A stretch of 21,356 bases of DNA from Baffinella frigidus (Eukaryota > Cryptophyceae > Cryptomonadales > Baffinellaceae): the NCBI GenBank assembly GCA_026770585.1, contig MU647129.1, forward strand, positions 3,621-24,976, read 5' to 3'. This document shows positions 13,521 through 19,429 of the stretch, one piece after another. The position numbers and the translations under genes were made by a program. Numbering within the stretch: the stretch's first letter is position 1; each line of letters opens with the position of its first letter. The notes beneath the pieces were generated by a model, which made no database searches, had not been told where the DNA came from, and saw only the letters and a program-made list of their open reading frames with translations.

Positions 13521-13591
13521 CTGAGACGGGCCTGATCCTCGACGCGGCGTCTTGCCACCTGCTCCTCCCTCTCGCGCTTCCCCCCCGTTCC
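13521..13591 (-). CDS. Exon X9, copy 2
   Basis: Donor CTCAG|GTTACG is clear. Two acceptors are possible: TTCCTAG giving the 71 nt listed (phase 0 start), or an internal GAGAG that starts one nucleotide into the Arg codon and suits joining to copy 3. It encodes KREREEQVARRRVEDQARL plus AG of an Arg codon. It aligns throughout with the second half of copy 3. Confidence 0.5.
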
Positions 13592-13619
13592 CTAGGAAAG
13601 GCCCTAGGAGGCGATCGGT

Positions 13620-13715
13620 TCCCAACCCCTACACCCAAATCCCCAAACCCGAAACCCGAAACCGAATCCCCAAACTCCTAACCCGAATCCCCAAACCCCA
13701 CGTTCCTCCCTTTCT
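13620..13715 (-). repeat. C-rich telomere-like filler
   Basis: CCCGAAA/CCCAAAT words on the given strand: a short patch in the orientation opposite to most of the window. Confidence 0.6.
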
Positions 13716-13735
13716 TTTAAGGTGCAGATCAAAAC

Positions 13736-13827
13736 CTGAGGCGGGCCTGCTCCTCGGCGCGGCGGCGCGCAGCCTGCTCCTCCTGCGCTCGCTTTTCTCC
13801 CTTCTGCTGCGCGATCAGCGCCTCCAC
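13736..13827 (-). CDS. Exon X9, copy 3 (complete)
   Basis: Acceptor GGCTTCCAG, 92 nt, donor CTCAG|GTTTTG. It starts in phase 0 and leaves AG. It encodes VEALIAQQKGEKRAQEEQAA then RRRAEEQARL, a long charged coiled coil. The start phase matches X8 and the AG left over joins the G that begins X10 to make AGG (Arg). All three X9 copies share the CTCAG|GTT end. Confidence 0.6.
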
Positions 13828-14098
13828 CTGGAAGCCCCGGGGAACCCTTTCATTTGATTGACGATTTTCGGCAACAAAAAATGGCGCAAGTGCTTCGTTT
13901 AATTAGCTTTTGGCAGTGAAAATTACTACACAGTTGCAAGCTCCAGGGGGTCTTTTTATTTGATTATGTACTTTCAGGATCTGAACTGGCCGCACAGTAC
14001 GACTTTTAGGCCAAAAAGTCGTACTTTGCGGCCATTTTTCCAAAAACAAAATCTGAAAATAATCATTTTTCCAGCCTCGAGTGGGGGAAAAAGGTCAC
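13828..14098. other. AT-richer intron with hairpin
   Basis: Unique, AT-richer sequence with duplicated words GGCARTGAAAATTAC (13913, 14126) and TCATTTGATT/TTATTTGATT. It contains the hairpin listed at 13987-14034. No exon signal. Confidence 0.4.
13987..14034. mobile_element. 48-bp hairpin
   Basis: TGGCCGCACAGTACGACTTTT pairs with AAAAGTCGTACTTTGCGGCCA (one mismatch) around a 5-6 base loop. It could be another minimal foldback element or an RNA hairpin within the intron; no target duplication is obvious. Confidence 0.5.
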
Positions 14099-14137
14099 CT
14101 TTTCGGCCTCGCGCTCTGAGGTTTCGGCAATGAAAAT
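14099..14137 (-). pseudogene. Exon X8, copy 1 (acceptor unclear)
   Basis: IAETSEREAEK then donor AAG|GTGACC. It is homologous to IDEISEREAEK of copy 3. The only AG acceptor (CCTCAG) lies inside the block, leaving 17 nt. Confidence 0.4.
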
Positions 14138-14158
14138 TACCGTTCAGCTTTGCTACTA

Positions 14159-14371
14159 TTGTCGAAATGGGCTCCGCGAGGAATCGAGGTCAGGTCAGGA
14201 ACGAGCCGGATTTCTCAAAAAATGAACTTTTATGCTATCTTAGGCATTGTTTTTATCCCAAAATAGCATCCCACACCCATAAGATAACACAAAAAGGCAA
14301 AATTTCCGAAAAATGTTGGATCCGTGCCTGACCTGACCTCATTTTTTCCCGCGCGGAGTCCATTTCGACAA
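14159..14371. mobile_element. MITE copy 2 (TA target duplication)
   Basis: 213-bp element flanked by TA (14157-14158, 14372-14373). Ends TTGTCGAAATGGGCTCCGCG and its complement; subterminal GAGGTCAGGTCAG / CTGACCTGACCTC; interior TTTTATGCTATCTTAGGCAT shared with copy 1 at 3568-3770. The terminal arms differ from copy 1 at the same positions on both sides (GATCT versus GAAAT), so each copy has kept its arms matched. No coding capacity. Confidence 0.8.
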
Positions 14372-14440
14372 TACTAGTAAGATGATTCTATGCAGTAACA
14401 TTCAGTGCCCGTACTACGTATATGCGTCCCCCGGAGCAAC

Positions 14441-14455
14441 CTTTTCGGCCCCCGA
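14441..14455 (-). CDS. Exon X8, copy 2 (15 nt)
   Basis: Acceptor CCCTGAG, 15 nt (SGAEK), donor AAG|GTTGCTCC, phase 0 at both ends. It retains only the end of the family. Confidence 0.3.
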
Positions 14456-14459
14456 CTCA

Positions 14460-14605
14460 GGGTGTAAGGTTGTGATTTGTTGTGGTGTGTGGTTTGAGGT
14501 GTGTGGTTTGAGGATTAGGGTTTAGGCTGAGTTTGTGATGTATGGTTTGAGGATTAGGGTTTAGGCTGAGTTTGTGGTGTGTGGTTGGAGGATTAGGGTT
14601 TAGGA
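14460..14605 (+). repeat. TGTGGTTTGAGGATTAGGGT repeat
   Basis: Three copies of a unit of about 50 bp combining GTGTGTGGTTTGAGG with ATTAGGGTTTAGG and GCTGAGTTTGTG. Confidence 0.75.
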
Positions 14606-14619
14606 AGGCGGGTTTCGAC

Positions 14620-14664
14620 CTTTTCGGCCTCACGCTCGGAGATTTCGTCAATGAGCGCGTGCAC
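14620..14664 (-). CDS. Exon X8, copy 3 (complete)
   Basis: Acceptor AAACCAG, 45 nt, donor AAAAG|GTCGAAAC, phase 0 at both ends. It encodes VHALIDEISEREAEK, two heptads of coiled coil. Both splice sites are close to consensus. Confidence 0.55.
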
Positions 14665-14785
14665 CTGGTTTGGGGTTTGGAGTTTGGGGTTTAGGATTTA
14701 GGGTTTGGGGTTTGGGGTTAAGGGTTTGGGGTTTGGGGGTTTAGGGTTTGGGGTTCGGAGATGAGGGGTTAGGGTTTGGGGCCAC
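14665..14785 (+). repeat. TTTGGGG / TTTAGGG filler
   Basis: Heptamer arrays only. Confidence 0.75.
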
Positions 14786-14818
14786 CTCCGCCTCGGCTTG
14801 CTCGCCCACGCCCGCCTC
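14786..14818 (-). CDS. Exon X7, copy 1
   Basis: Acceptor AACCCGCAG, 33 nt, donor GCGGAG|GTGGCC, phase 0 at both ends. It encodes EAGVGEQAEAE. Small, acidic; copy 2 at 14936-14954 supports it. Confidence 0.45.
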
Positions 14819-14935
14819 CTGCGGGTTTAGGGTTTAGGATTAAGAATTAAGAATTTTGGTTTTCGGTTTCGGGTTTCGGGTTTAGGTTTCAGGGTTTAGG
14901 GTGGGGTTGAGGGTTTTGGGGTTAGGGTGTATTAC

Positions 14936-14954
14936 AATTTTTTTCGCCCGCCTC
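14936..14954 (-). pseudogene. Exon X7, copy 2 (truncated)
   Basis: Acceptor CCACGCAG, EAGEK codons, then AATT|GTAATAC. 19 nt, out of phase with copy 1. Confidence 0.35.
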
Positions 14955-14999
14955 CTGCGTGGTTGAAAGCCTTTCAGGGTTTCGGGTTTCGGGTTTCGG

Positions 15000-15165
15000 G
15001 TTTAGGGATTTTGGGGTTGGGGGTTTGGGGTTTGGGGTTTGGGGTTTGGGGTTTGGGGATTAGGGATGAGGGTTTGGGGATTAGGGATGAGGGTTTGGGG
15101 ATTAGGGATGAGGGTTTGGGGATTAGGGATGAGGGTTTGGGGATTAGGGATGAGGGTTTGGGGTT
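15000..15165 (+). repeat. 21-bp compound heptamer repeat
   Basis: Five near-perfect copies of a 21-bp unit made of three heptamers (TTTGGGG, ATTAGGG, ATGAGGG), preceded by TTTGGGG units. It shows higher-order repeat formation within the heptamer filler. Confidence 0.9.
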
Positions 15166-15373
15166 CATTCACAAGGGCGCCATGCCATCCTCGTCTACGC
15201 GGCTGGCACGGCTTAGGGTTTAGGTATATGGTTTGGGGGGGTGGATCCCTGGAGCGCGGGCCATCGCACGACCCCCCCCCCGGTACAAACCTGGCCCCTC
15301 CGGTAAACCCCAATAAACCCTAAGCGATCGGAGGCTTCAATAAACCCTAAGCGATTGGAGGCTGGAAGCTTGC
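15166..15373. other. Spacer between X6 copy 1 and X7
   Basis: 15175-15212 weakly resembles the start of X6 (ARRRxMG-like codons, damaged by a stop). 15240-15360 carries CCCCGGTACAAACCTGGCCC and AATAAACCCTAAGCGATC, repeated at 15520-15600 beside X6 copy 2, so exon and spacer duplicated as one segment of about 250 bp. No further gene. Confidence 0.4.
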
Positions 15374-15469
15374 CTGGAGAACAAGCCCGGCCTCGCGTGC
15401 GAGTTGGCGAGCCTGCTCGAAGGCGTCTTTCCCCAGGGCCAGACGCGCCTTCCCCATCTTCCTTCGCGT
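15374..15469 (-). CDS. Exon X6, copy 1
   Basis: Acceptor GCAAAAAG, 96 nt, ending CTCCAG|GCAAGC: a GC donor with otherwise perfect consensus. Phase 0 at both ends. It encodes TRRKMGKARLALGKDAFEQA then RQLAREAGLVLQ, a long amphipathic helix. If the GC is not a donor, the frame runs on for about seven codons to a TAG. Confidence 0.55.
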
Positions 15470-15621
15470 CTTTTTGCAAACGCCGATTTGTACCACGAGG
15501 GGTCCGCCGCACGACCCCCCCCCGGTACAAACCTCACCCCTCGGTTCATCCCCAATAAACCCTAAGGGATCGGAGGCTTCAATAAACCCCAAGCGATCGA
15601 AGGCTGGAAGCGAAAGCTTGC

Positions 15622-15723
15622 CTGGAGAGCAAGGCCGGCCTCGCGAGCGAGTTGGCGAGCCTGCTCGAAGGCGTCTTTCCCCAGGGCCACACGCGCCTCT
15701 TCCATCTTCCGCCGCGCCTCCGC
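15622..15723 (-). CDS. Exon X6, copy 2 (complete)
   Basis: Acceptor GTTCGTAG, 102 nt, again CTCCAG|GCAAGC. Phase 0 at both ends. It encodes AEARRKMEEARVALGKDAFE then QARQLAREAGLALQ. Comparison with copy 1 shows mostly silent or conservative change and identical donor words. Confidence 0.6.
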
Positions 15724-15734
15724 CTACGAACACG

Positions 15735-15838
15735 ATGAGGGTTTAGGGTGTAGGGTGTAGGGTGTAGGGTGTAGGGTGTAGGGTGTAGGGTGTAGGGTGT
15801 AGGGTGTAGTGTTTAGGGTTTAGGGTGTAGGGTGTGGG
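15735..15838 (+). repeat. TGTAGGG heptamers
   Basis: About ten perfect GTGTAGG units with TTTAGGG at both ends. Confidence 0.9.
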
Positions 15839-15844
15839 GGCTAG

Positions 15845-15883
15845 GGCAGCGCGTGCCTCCCCCATCTTCCGCCGAGCCTCCGC
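15845..15883 (-). pseudogene. Exon X6, copy 3 (5' half)
   Basis: Acceptor TGGCGTAG followed by AEARRKMGEARAA; no clear donor before the filler. The KDAFEQARQLAREAG half is missing. Confidence 0.45.
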
Positions 15884-15966
15884 CTACGCCACGTCAGGGC
15901 ACACGTGAGATTCTCACAACACGAAACCTGGTACAAATCCTGGGAATCAATTCTAGGTTTTTTTTG

Positions 15967-16008
15967 CAGGGCCAGACGCGCCGCCCCCATCTTCCTCCTT
16001 GCCTCAGC
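15967..16008 (-). pseudogene. Exon X6, copy 4 (5' half)
   Basis: Acceptor GGTCGTAG followed by AEARRKMGAARLAL, then an A-run (GCAAAAAAAACC) that could be a GC donor. Confidence 0.45.
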
Positions 16009-16049
16009 CTACGACCACGATTCGGGTGTAGGGTGTAGGGTGTGGGGTT

Positions 16050-16091
16050 TAGGGCCGAAGGCGCCTCCCCCAGCTTCCTTCGCGCCTCCAC
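16050..16091 (-). pseudogene. Exon X6, copy 5 (5' half)
   Basis: Acceptor GGGAGCAG followed by VEARRKLGEAPSAL; merges into CCCTAAACCCC filler without a donor. Confidence 0.45.
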
Positions 16092-16178
16092 CTGCTCCCA
16101 TACAGATAATTAGAACCCAAGGGGCCGTCGCTATTGCTGGTTACCAAAAAGGCATGCGCACGAGCATCGGTGACAAAC

Positions 16179-16212
16179 TGGGAGCCTCCCCCATCTTCCT
16201 CCGCGGCTCCGC
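16179..16212 (-). pseudogene. Exon X6, copy 6 (5' half)
   Basis: Acceptor GGTGTAG, AEPRRKMGEAP, possible donor CCCA|GTTTGTC with one nucleotide left over, out of phase with copies 1 and 2. Confidence 0.4.
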
Positions 16213-16516
16213 CTACACCCTTACATATAATTAGCAATAAATACAGGTCCATGCCTGCAGCTAATTACCGTAAATACGAACGGACCTACCTACAGCTAAT
16301 TAAGGACCCGTAATTACTGCGCCCTTGCAGATAATGAGAAACCACTGGGCCCTGATTCAAAACCATGGGGATAATTGCAAAGGCATCGAGCGAGCACCAA
16401 TCGCACACTTAGAGCCATAGTCGCTGCTGGATACGTTCTTCAGCTTGGGTCCGTGGATATTTCGGGTCCGTGGATATTCCGGATCCGTGGATACGCGGAG
16501 GTGGCAGGCTCATAAC
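16213..16516. other. AT-richer spacer, possible small exon
   Basis: 16220-16320 has several CAGNTAATTA words and no heptamers, so it is unlike the other introns. 16411-16443 on the minus strand reads AEERIQQRLWL after an AAG, but then a stop; the alternative frame is open with donor TAA|GTGTGCG. I could not settle it. 16447-16497 is a tandem GGGTCCGTGGATATT repeat (three units). Confidence 0.35.
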
Positions 16517-16648
16517 CTCGCCCGCGCGGCGCCTTCCCTCCGCCTGGACCGCTGCCGCCTGCACCAGAGCGTCGACGCGCTCGAGCTCTCTGAGGGCGTG
16601 GATCGGCACGTCGGCCAACCCCTCGAGGAGGGTCGCCGATCGCTCCAC
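16517..16648 (-). CDS. Exon X5 (single copy)
   Basis: Acceptor GACACCAG after a pyrimidine-rich ACACCAACACC tract, 132 nt, donor GGCGAG|GTTATGAG, phase 0 at both ends. It encodes VERSATLLEGLADVPIHALR, ELERVDALVQAAAVQAEGRR, RAGE: two helices separated by a Pro-containing turn. It is the only family between X1 and X18 for which I find one copy alone, so it may be a position where duplication is not tolerated. The 44-codon open frame with two consensus splice sites makes it one of the firmest exons. Confidence 0.6.
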
Positions 16649-16654
16649 CTGGTG

Positions 16655-16890
16655 TCGGTGTTGGTGTTGGTGTTAGGGTTGGGTTTGGGGTTAGGGACGG
16701 GGAGGGTTAGGGTTTGGGGTTGAGGGTTTGGGGTTTGGGGTATAGGGTTTAGGGTTTGGGGTTTGGGGTTTGGGGTTTCGTGTTTCGTGTTTGGGACATA
16801 GGGTTTGAGGCTTAGGGATTTAGTGAACAGGGTTTGGTGCATAGGGTTTAGGAGATAAGGGCAAGGTTTCACGGTTTTAGGGCTCAGTGT
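16655..16890 (+). repeat. GGTGTT and TTTGGGG/TTTAGGG filler
   Basis: A short GGTGTT hexamer run (16650-16675), then heptamers to about 16790 and degenerate GGGTTT words. Confidence 0.75.
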
Positions 16891-16894
16891 TTAC

Positions 16895-16948
16895 CTGTGC
16901 GCGGGCTTCCGGGACAAAAGCGTCGGCGAGGAGCGCTTCGGCCGCCGC
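16895..16948 (-). CDS. Exon X4, copy 1
   Basis: Acceptor CCGGGAAG, 54 nt, donor GCACAG|GTAAACAC (consensus). Phase 0 at both ends. It encodes AAAEALLADAFVPEARAQ. Compared with copy 2 it lacks the ALSAAE insertion, i.e. an internal six-codon difference. Confidence 0.6.
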
Positions 16949-16953
16949 CTTCC

Positions 16954-17023
16954 CGGACTATTCTTAAGTTGACACGCAGGGTCCCCGGTACGAATCCGTC
17001 AACTTTGGAGCGAAAAGGAGCCC
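16954..17023. repeat. Short inverted-repeat family, second copy
   Basis: GGACTATTCTTAAGTTGACA and GGTACGAATCCGTCAACTTT resemble 3782-3850 and lie directly upstream of the X4 copy 1 acceptor. Confidence 0.5.
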
Positions 17024-17053
17024 GGTTTCGGGTTTTGGGTTTCGGGGTTGAAC

Positions 17054-17125
17054 CTGGGCGCGGGCCTCGGGGACAAACGCGTCGGCGAGGAGTGCTTCGG
17101 CCGCTGAGAGCGCTTCGGCTGCCGC
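17054..17125 (-). CDS. Exon X4, copy 2 (complete)
   Basis: Acceptor ACCCCACAG, 72 nt, donor GCCCAG|GTTCAACC, phase 0 at both ends. It encodes AAAEALSAAEALLADAFVPE then ARAQ. Silent third-position differences from copy 1 (GTC/GTC, CCC/CCG, GAG/GAA, GCC/GCA) support coding. Confidence 0.6.
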
Positions 17126-17149
17126 CTGTGGGGTGTGGGTTTGGGGTTG

Positions 17150-17228
17150 AGCAAACTCGCCACAAGTCGATTGCAAACGCGAGATCGTGGTACAATTTAA
17201 TAACGCCCTAGTACAAAAGGTTTTAACG
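17150..17228 (+). repeat. Dispersed palindrome-rich repeat, + copy
   Basis: GCAAACTCGCCACAAGTCGA, then TTGCAAACGCGAGATCGTGG, TACAATTTAATAACGCCC, TAGTACAAAAGGTTTTAACG. It ends in a G run. Confidence 0.6.
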
Positions 17229-17239
17229 GGGGGGGGGTT

Positions 17240-17282
17240 AGCGTCGGCGAGGAGCGCTTCAGCCGCCGAGAGCGCTTCCGCC
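17240..17282 (-). pseudogene. Exon X4, copy 3 (3' truncated)
   Basis: Acceptor CCCAAAG, AEALSAAEALLADA, then GCTAACCCCC where the others continue with FVPEARAQ. No GT; a GC donor (GAC|GCTAAC) is conceivable. Confidence 0.4.
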
Positions 17283-17324
17283 TTTGGGGTTTGGATTTAG
17301 GGTTTAGGGTTTGGGGTTTGGTCC

Positions 17325-17402
17325 GCAAACTCACCGCAAGTCGATTGTAAACTCGAGATCGTGTACAGTTTTAAAACGCCCTGGTACAAAACGTTTTAAC
17401 GG
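17325..17402 (+). repeat. Dispersed palindrome-rich repeat, + copy
   Basis: Near-identical to 17150-17228 (CAAGTCGATTGTAAACTCGA, CCCTGGTACAAAACGTTTTA). The fragment GGTTAGCGTCAT at 17410 is a leftover of an X4 copy, so repeat and exon were duplicated together. Confidence 0.6.
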
Positions 17403-17471
17403 CAGGGGAGGTTAGCGTCATAAAGCCCCCGGTTTAGGGTTTAGGGTTTAAGGTTTGGGGTCAAGGGCTTA

Positions 17472-17490
17472 GAGTGGCTCCGCCGCCGCT
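17472..17490 (-). pseudogene. X4 fragment
   Basis: Minus-strand AAAEPL codons resemble the start of X4; no splice sites on both sides. Confidence 0.25.
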
Positions 17491-17539
17491 TGCAGGAGGG
17501 TTTAGGGGTTGGAGGTTAGGGTTGAGAGTTCAGGATTGA

Positions 17540-17590
17540 GGGAAAGCGTCGGCGAGGAGTGCTTCGGCCGCTGAGAGCGCTTCGTTCTAG
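17540..17590 (-). pseudogene. Exon X4, copy 4 (3' truncated)
   Basis: Acceptor CCCTAG from the telomere-like filler, NEALSAAEALLADAF, then CCTCAATCC without donor. Confidence 0.4.
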
Positions 17591-17738
17591 GGGTTAGGGT
17601 TTAGGGGTTGGGGTGTAGGGGAGGGCGTAAAACACGTGCCATCCGATACTCGACCCCAGCACCGAGGAGGCAGGGCACCTGGAGGGGGGAGGGATCACAA
17701 AACCCTGAACCCTAACCCCGGAGGGAGGGGGACGGGAC
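17591..17738. other. Intron-like spacer
   Basis: TTAGGGG filler, then a GGGAGGG-rich patch with two copies of GGGACCTGGAGG(A/G)(G/T)G-like sequence (17666, 17735), the second forming the donor of the next exon. No gene. Confidence 0.4.
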
Positions 17739-17816
17739 CTGGAGGGTGGAGCGGCGGTCATCCTCTTCCCGCTGGGCGGCCAGCGCCAGGCTCCTCTGTT
17801 CCGCCCGCCACGCCAT
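17739..17816 (-). CDS. Exon X3, copy 1 (complete)
   Basis: Acceptor AACCATAG, 78 nt, donor CTCCAG|GTCCCGTC, phase 0 at both ends. It encodes MAWRAEQRSLALAAQREEDD then RRSTLQ, an amphipathic charged helix. It is the only one of five neighbouring copies with an open frame and a consensus donor. The internal ATG is not taken as a gene start, because the AG before it is in splice context in the other copies too. Confidence 0.6.
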
Positions 17817-17839
17817 CTATGGTTTGAAAGAAACTTTGG

Positions 17840-17922
17840 TTACCGCCAAGACGACCGCCATGTATATGCACGCCAAGGATCGTGGACAGGGCCGGGGTCT
17901 TCTGCTCCGCCCGCCACGCCAT
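17840..17922 (-). pseudogene. Exon X3, copy 2 (diverged)
   Basis: Acceptor ACACAG and MAWRAEQ are kept; then KTPALSTILGVHIHGGRLG is unrelated, up to a possible donor GCG|GTAACC. Confidence 0.4.
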
Positions 17923-17989
17923 CTGTGTTTTCGGGTCCAATGTGTATGGTTTATACATGAGATGTTAGGGTCTGTGGGTTAAGGTTAAG

Positions 17990-18048
17990 GACTCCTCGCC
18001 GAGCTGCGCAGTCAGGGCCAAGGCCCTCTGTTCCACCCACCATGCCAT
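17990..18048 (-). pseudogene. Exon X3, copy 3 (no donor)
   Basis: Acceptor CCCCAG, MAWWVEQRALALTAQLGEE, then filler with no GT at the expected place. Confidence 0.4.
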
Positions 18049-18059
18049 CTGGGGTATGG

Positions 18060-18215
18060 GGGTTCGGGTTTAGGGCTGATACACGAGTACTTCAGGGGTT
18101 ACACACGAGTATAAACACGAAGTGGGAGATTGGGTTCTAGGGATTAGGGATTAGGGATTAGGGATTAGGGATTAGGGATTAGGGGTTAGGATTTGGGGGT
18201 TAGGTTGTGGAGGAT
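18060..18215 (+). repeat. ATTAGGG heptamers and spacer
   Basis: About seven GATTAGG units at 18138-18190. 18075-18130 holds ACACGAGTATAAACACGAAGT-like words, repeated near 18335. Confidence 0.7.
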
Positions 18216-18273
18216 GGCGCGGCGGTCATCTTCCTCTCTCTGTGTGGCCAGGCTCCTCGGCTCACCACGCTAC
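18216..18273 (-). pseudogene. Exon X3, copy 4 (stop, deletion)
   Basis: Acceptor CCCCAG, VAW then TGA; a deletion joins into LATQREEDDRRA in another frame. Clearly broken. Confidence 0.5.
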
Positions 18274-18456
18274 CTGGGGTGTGGTTTAGGGTTCAGGGTT
18301 TTCGCCTTCTGAGGTGCGGGGTTGAGGGTAGACACACGAGCATAAACCCTGAATGAGAGATTGGGTTCTAAGGTTTAGGGTTTAGGGATTAGGGATTAGG
18401 GGTTTGGGGTCAGGGTTTAATGATTAGGGGTGCGGGTTTAGGGATTAGGGTTGAGG

Positions 18457-18483
18457 ACCCGCTGCTCTGCCCGCCATGCCATT
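18457..18483 (-). pseudogene. Exon X3, copy 5 (first nine codons only)
   Basis: QMAWRAEQR then GTCCTCAACC; acceptor GGGGAG. A 27-nt block in phase 0. Confidence 0.35.
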
Positions 18484-18768
18484 TGCTCCCCCCACATAGG
18501 GTATAGGGATTAGGATTGAGGTTTGAGGGATTATGGTGCTGGGTTTAGGGGTTGGGGGTGAAGGTTTGAAGGTTCAGGGATAAGGTTTAGGGTTTAGGGT
18601 TGAAGGTTCAGGGATAAGGTTTAGGGTTTAGTTCAGGGATAAGGTTTAGGGTTTAGGGTTTAGGGTGTAGGGTGAAGATGGAGAGTTAGCATTGAGGGTC
18701 AGTGTCCAGGGTCAACATGTAGGGTTTAGGGTTGAGGCTTAGCATCTAGCATTTAGGGTTATTAATAC
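18484..18768 (+). repeat. GATAAGGTTTAGGGTTTAG filler
   Basis: Degenerate heptamers with a GTTCAGGGATAAGG word repeated three times (18573, 18606, 18632). No exon. Confidence 0.65.
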
Positions 18769-18827
18769 CTCCTCCTGACGCATTTCCTCTTCCTGAGCGA
18801 CGATCTCTGCCTCCAACTTTGCGTCCC
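18769..18827 (-). CDS. Exon X2, copy 1
   Basis: Donor GAGGAG|GTATTAAT is clear. Two acceptors are possible: GCAAAG, giving 48 nt in phase 0 (LEAEIVAQEEEMRQEE), or GGGGAG eleven bases upstream, as listed. The short form fits the phases of X1 and X3. Highly acidic coiled coil. Confidence 0.5.
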
Positions 18828-18889
18828 CTCCCCTCCTCGCTAGGGGACTAACGTCTAGGGCTCAGGGTTGTAGAGTAGGGTTCAGGGTT

Positions 18890-19015
18890 CAGGGTACACG
18901 ATATATGGTATATGGTATAGGCAGGAGAGTTCCTGGTATAGGGTGTAGGGTACAGGATATATGGTGTATGGTACAGGGTGTAGGGGTGTAGCGTACAGGG
19001 GCTAGGGATTGAGGG
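18890..19015 (+). repeat. TATGGTATA / GGTATAGGGT filler
   Basis: Units such as ATATGGT and ATAGGGT, a further heptamer variant. The TLHPIPY-like peptide on the minus strand is a repeat translation. Confidence 0.75.
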
Positions 19016-19038
19016 TTCGGGTGCAGGGTTATTGACAC

Positions 19039-19094
19039 CTCCTGACACATCTCCTCTTCCTGAGCGACGATCTCTGCCTCCAATCTTGCGTCCC
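19039..19094 (-). CDS. Exon X2, copy 2
   Basis: LEAEIVAQEEEMCQE then donor GAG|GTGTCAAT. One codon shorter than copy 1. The change GCAAAG to GCAAGA moves or destroys the nearer acceptor, so it may be out of frame. Confidence 0.4.
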
Positions 19095-19139
19095 CTCCCC
19101 TCCTCGCCAGGGGACTAACGTCTAGGGCTCAGGGTTGTA

Positions 19140-19350
19140 GAGCAGGGTTCAGGGTTGGGGGTGTAGGATTATATGGTATAGGGTAGATGGTATAGGGTAT
19201 AGGGTATGGGGTATGTGGTATAGGACACAGGGTATATGGTATAGGGTGTAGGGTGTAGGGTGTAGGGTACAGGGTGTAGGGTACAGGGTGTAGGGTGTAG
19301 GGTGTAGAGTACAGGGCGTAGGGTACAGGGTTTGTAGAGGGTGTGGGGTT
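19140..19350 (+). repeat. TATAGGG and TGTAGGG filler
   Basis: Heptamer filler as at 18890-19015, duplicated together with the exon (period about 270-320 bp). Confidence 0.75.
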
Positions 19351-19358
19351 ATAGATAC

Positions 19359-19417
19359 CTCCTCTTGACGCATCTCCTCTTCCTGAGCGACGATCTCTGC
19401 CTCCAACTTTGTGTCCC
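19359..19417 (-). CDS. Exon X2, copy 3
   Basis: LEAEIVAQEEEMRQEE then donor GAG|GTATCTAT; acceptor CACAAAG gives 48 nt in phase 0. Protein identical to copy 1 with silent changes (GAA/GAG, CAG/CAA). Confidence 0.5.
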
Positions 19418-19429
19418 CACCTCTCCTTG

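Noticed and set aside
12649-13638. Single 329-codon minus-strand ORF
   Set aside because: It runs through several exon copies, microsatellites (RQTDRQTD, RERERER) and splice sites in mixed frames. Only the X10 copy 2 segment is in the frame I support.
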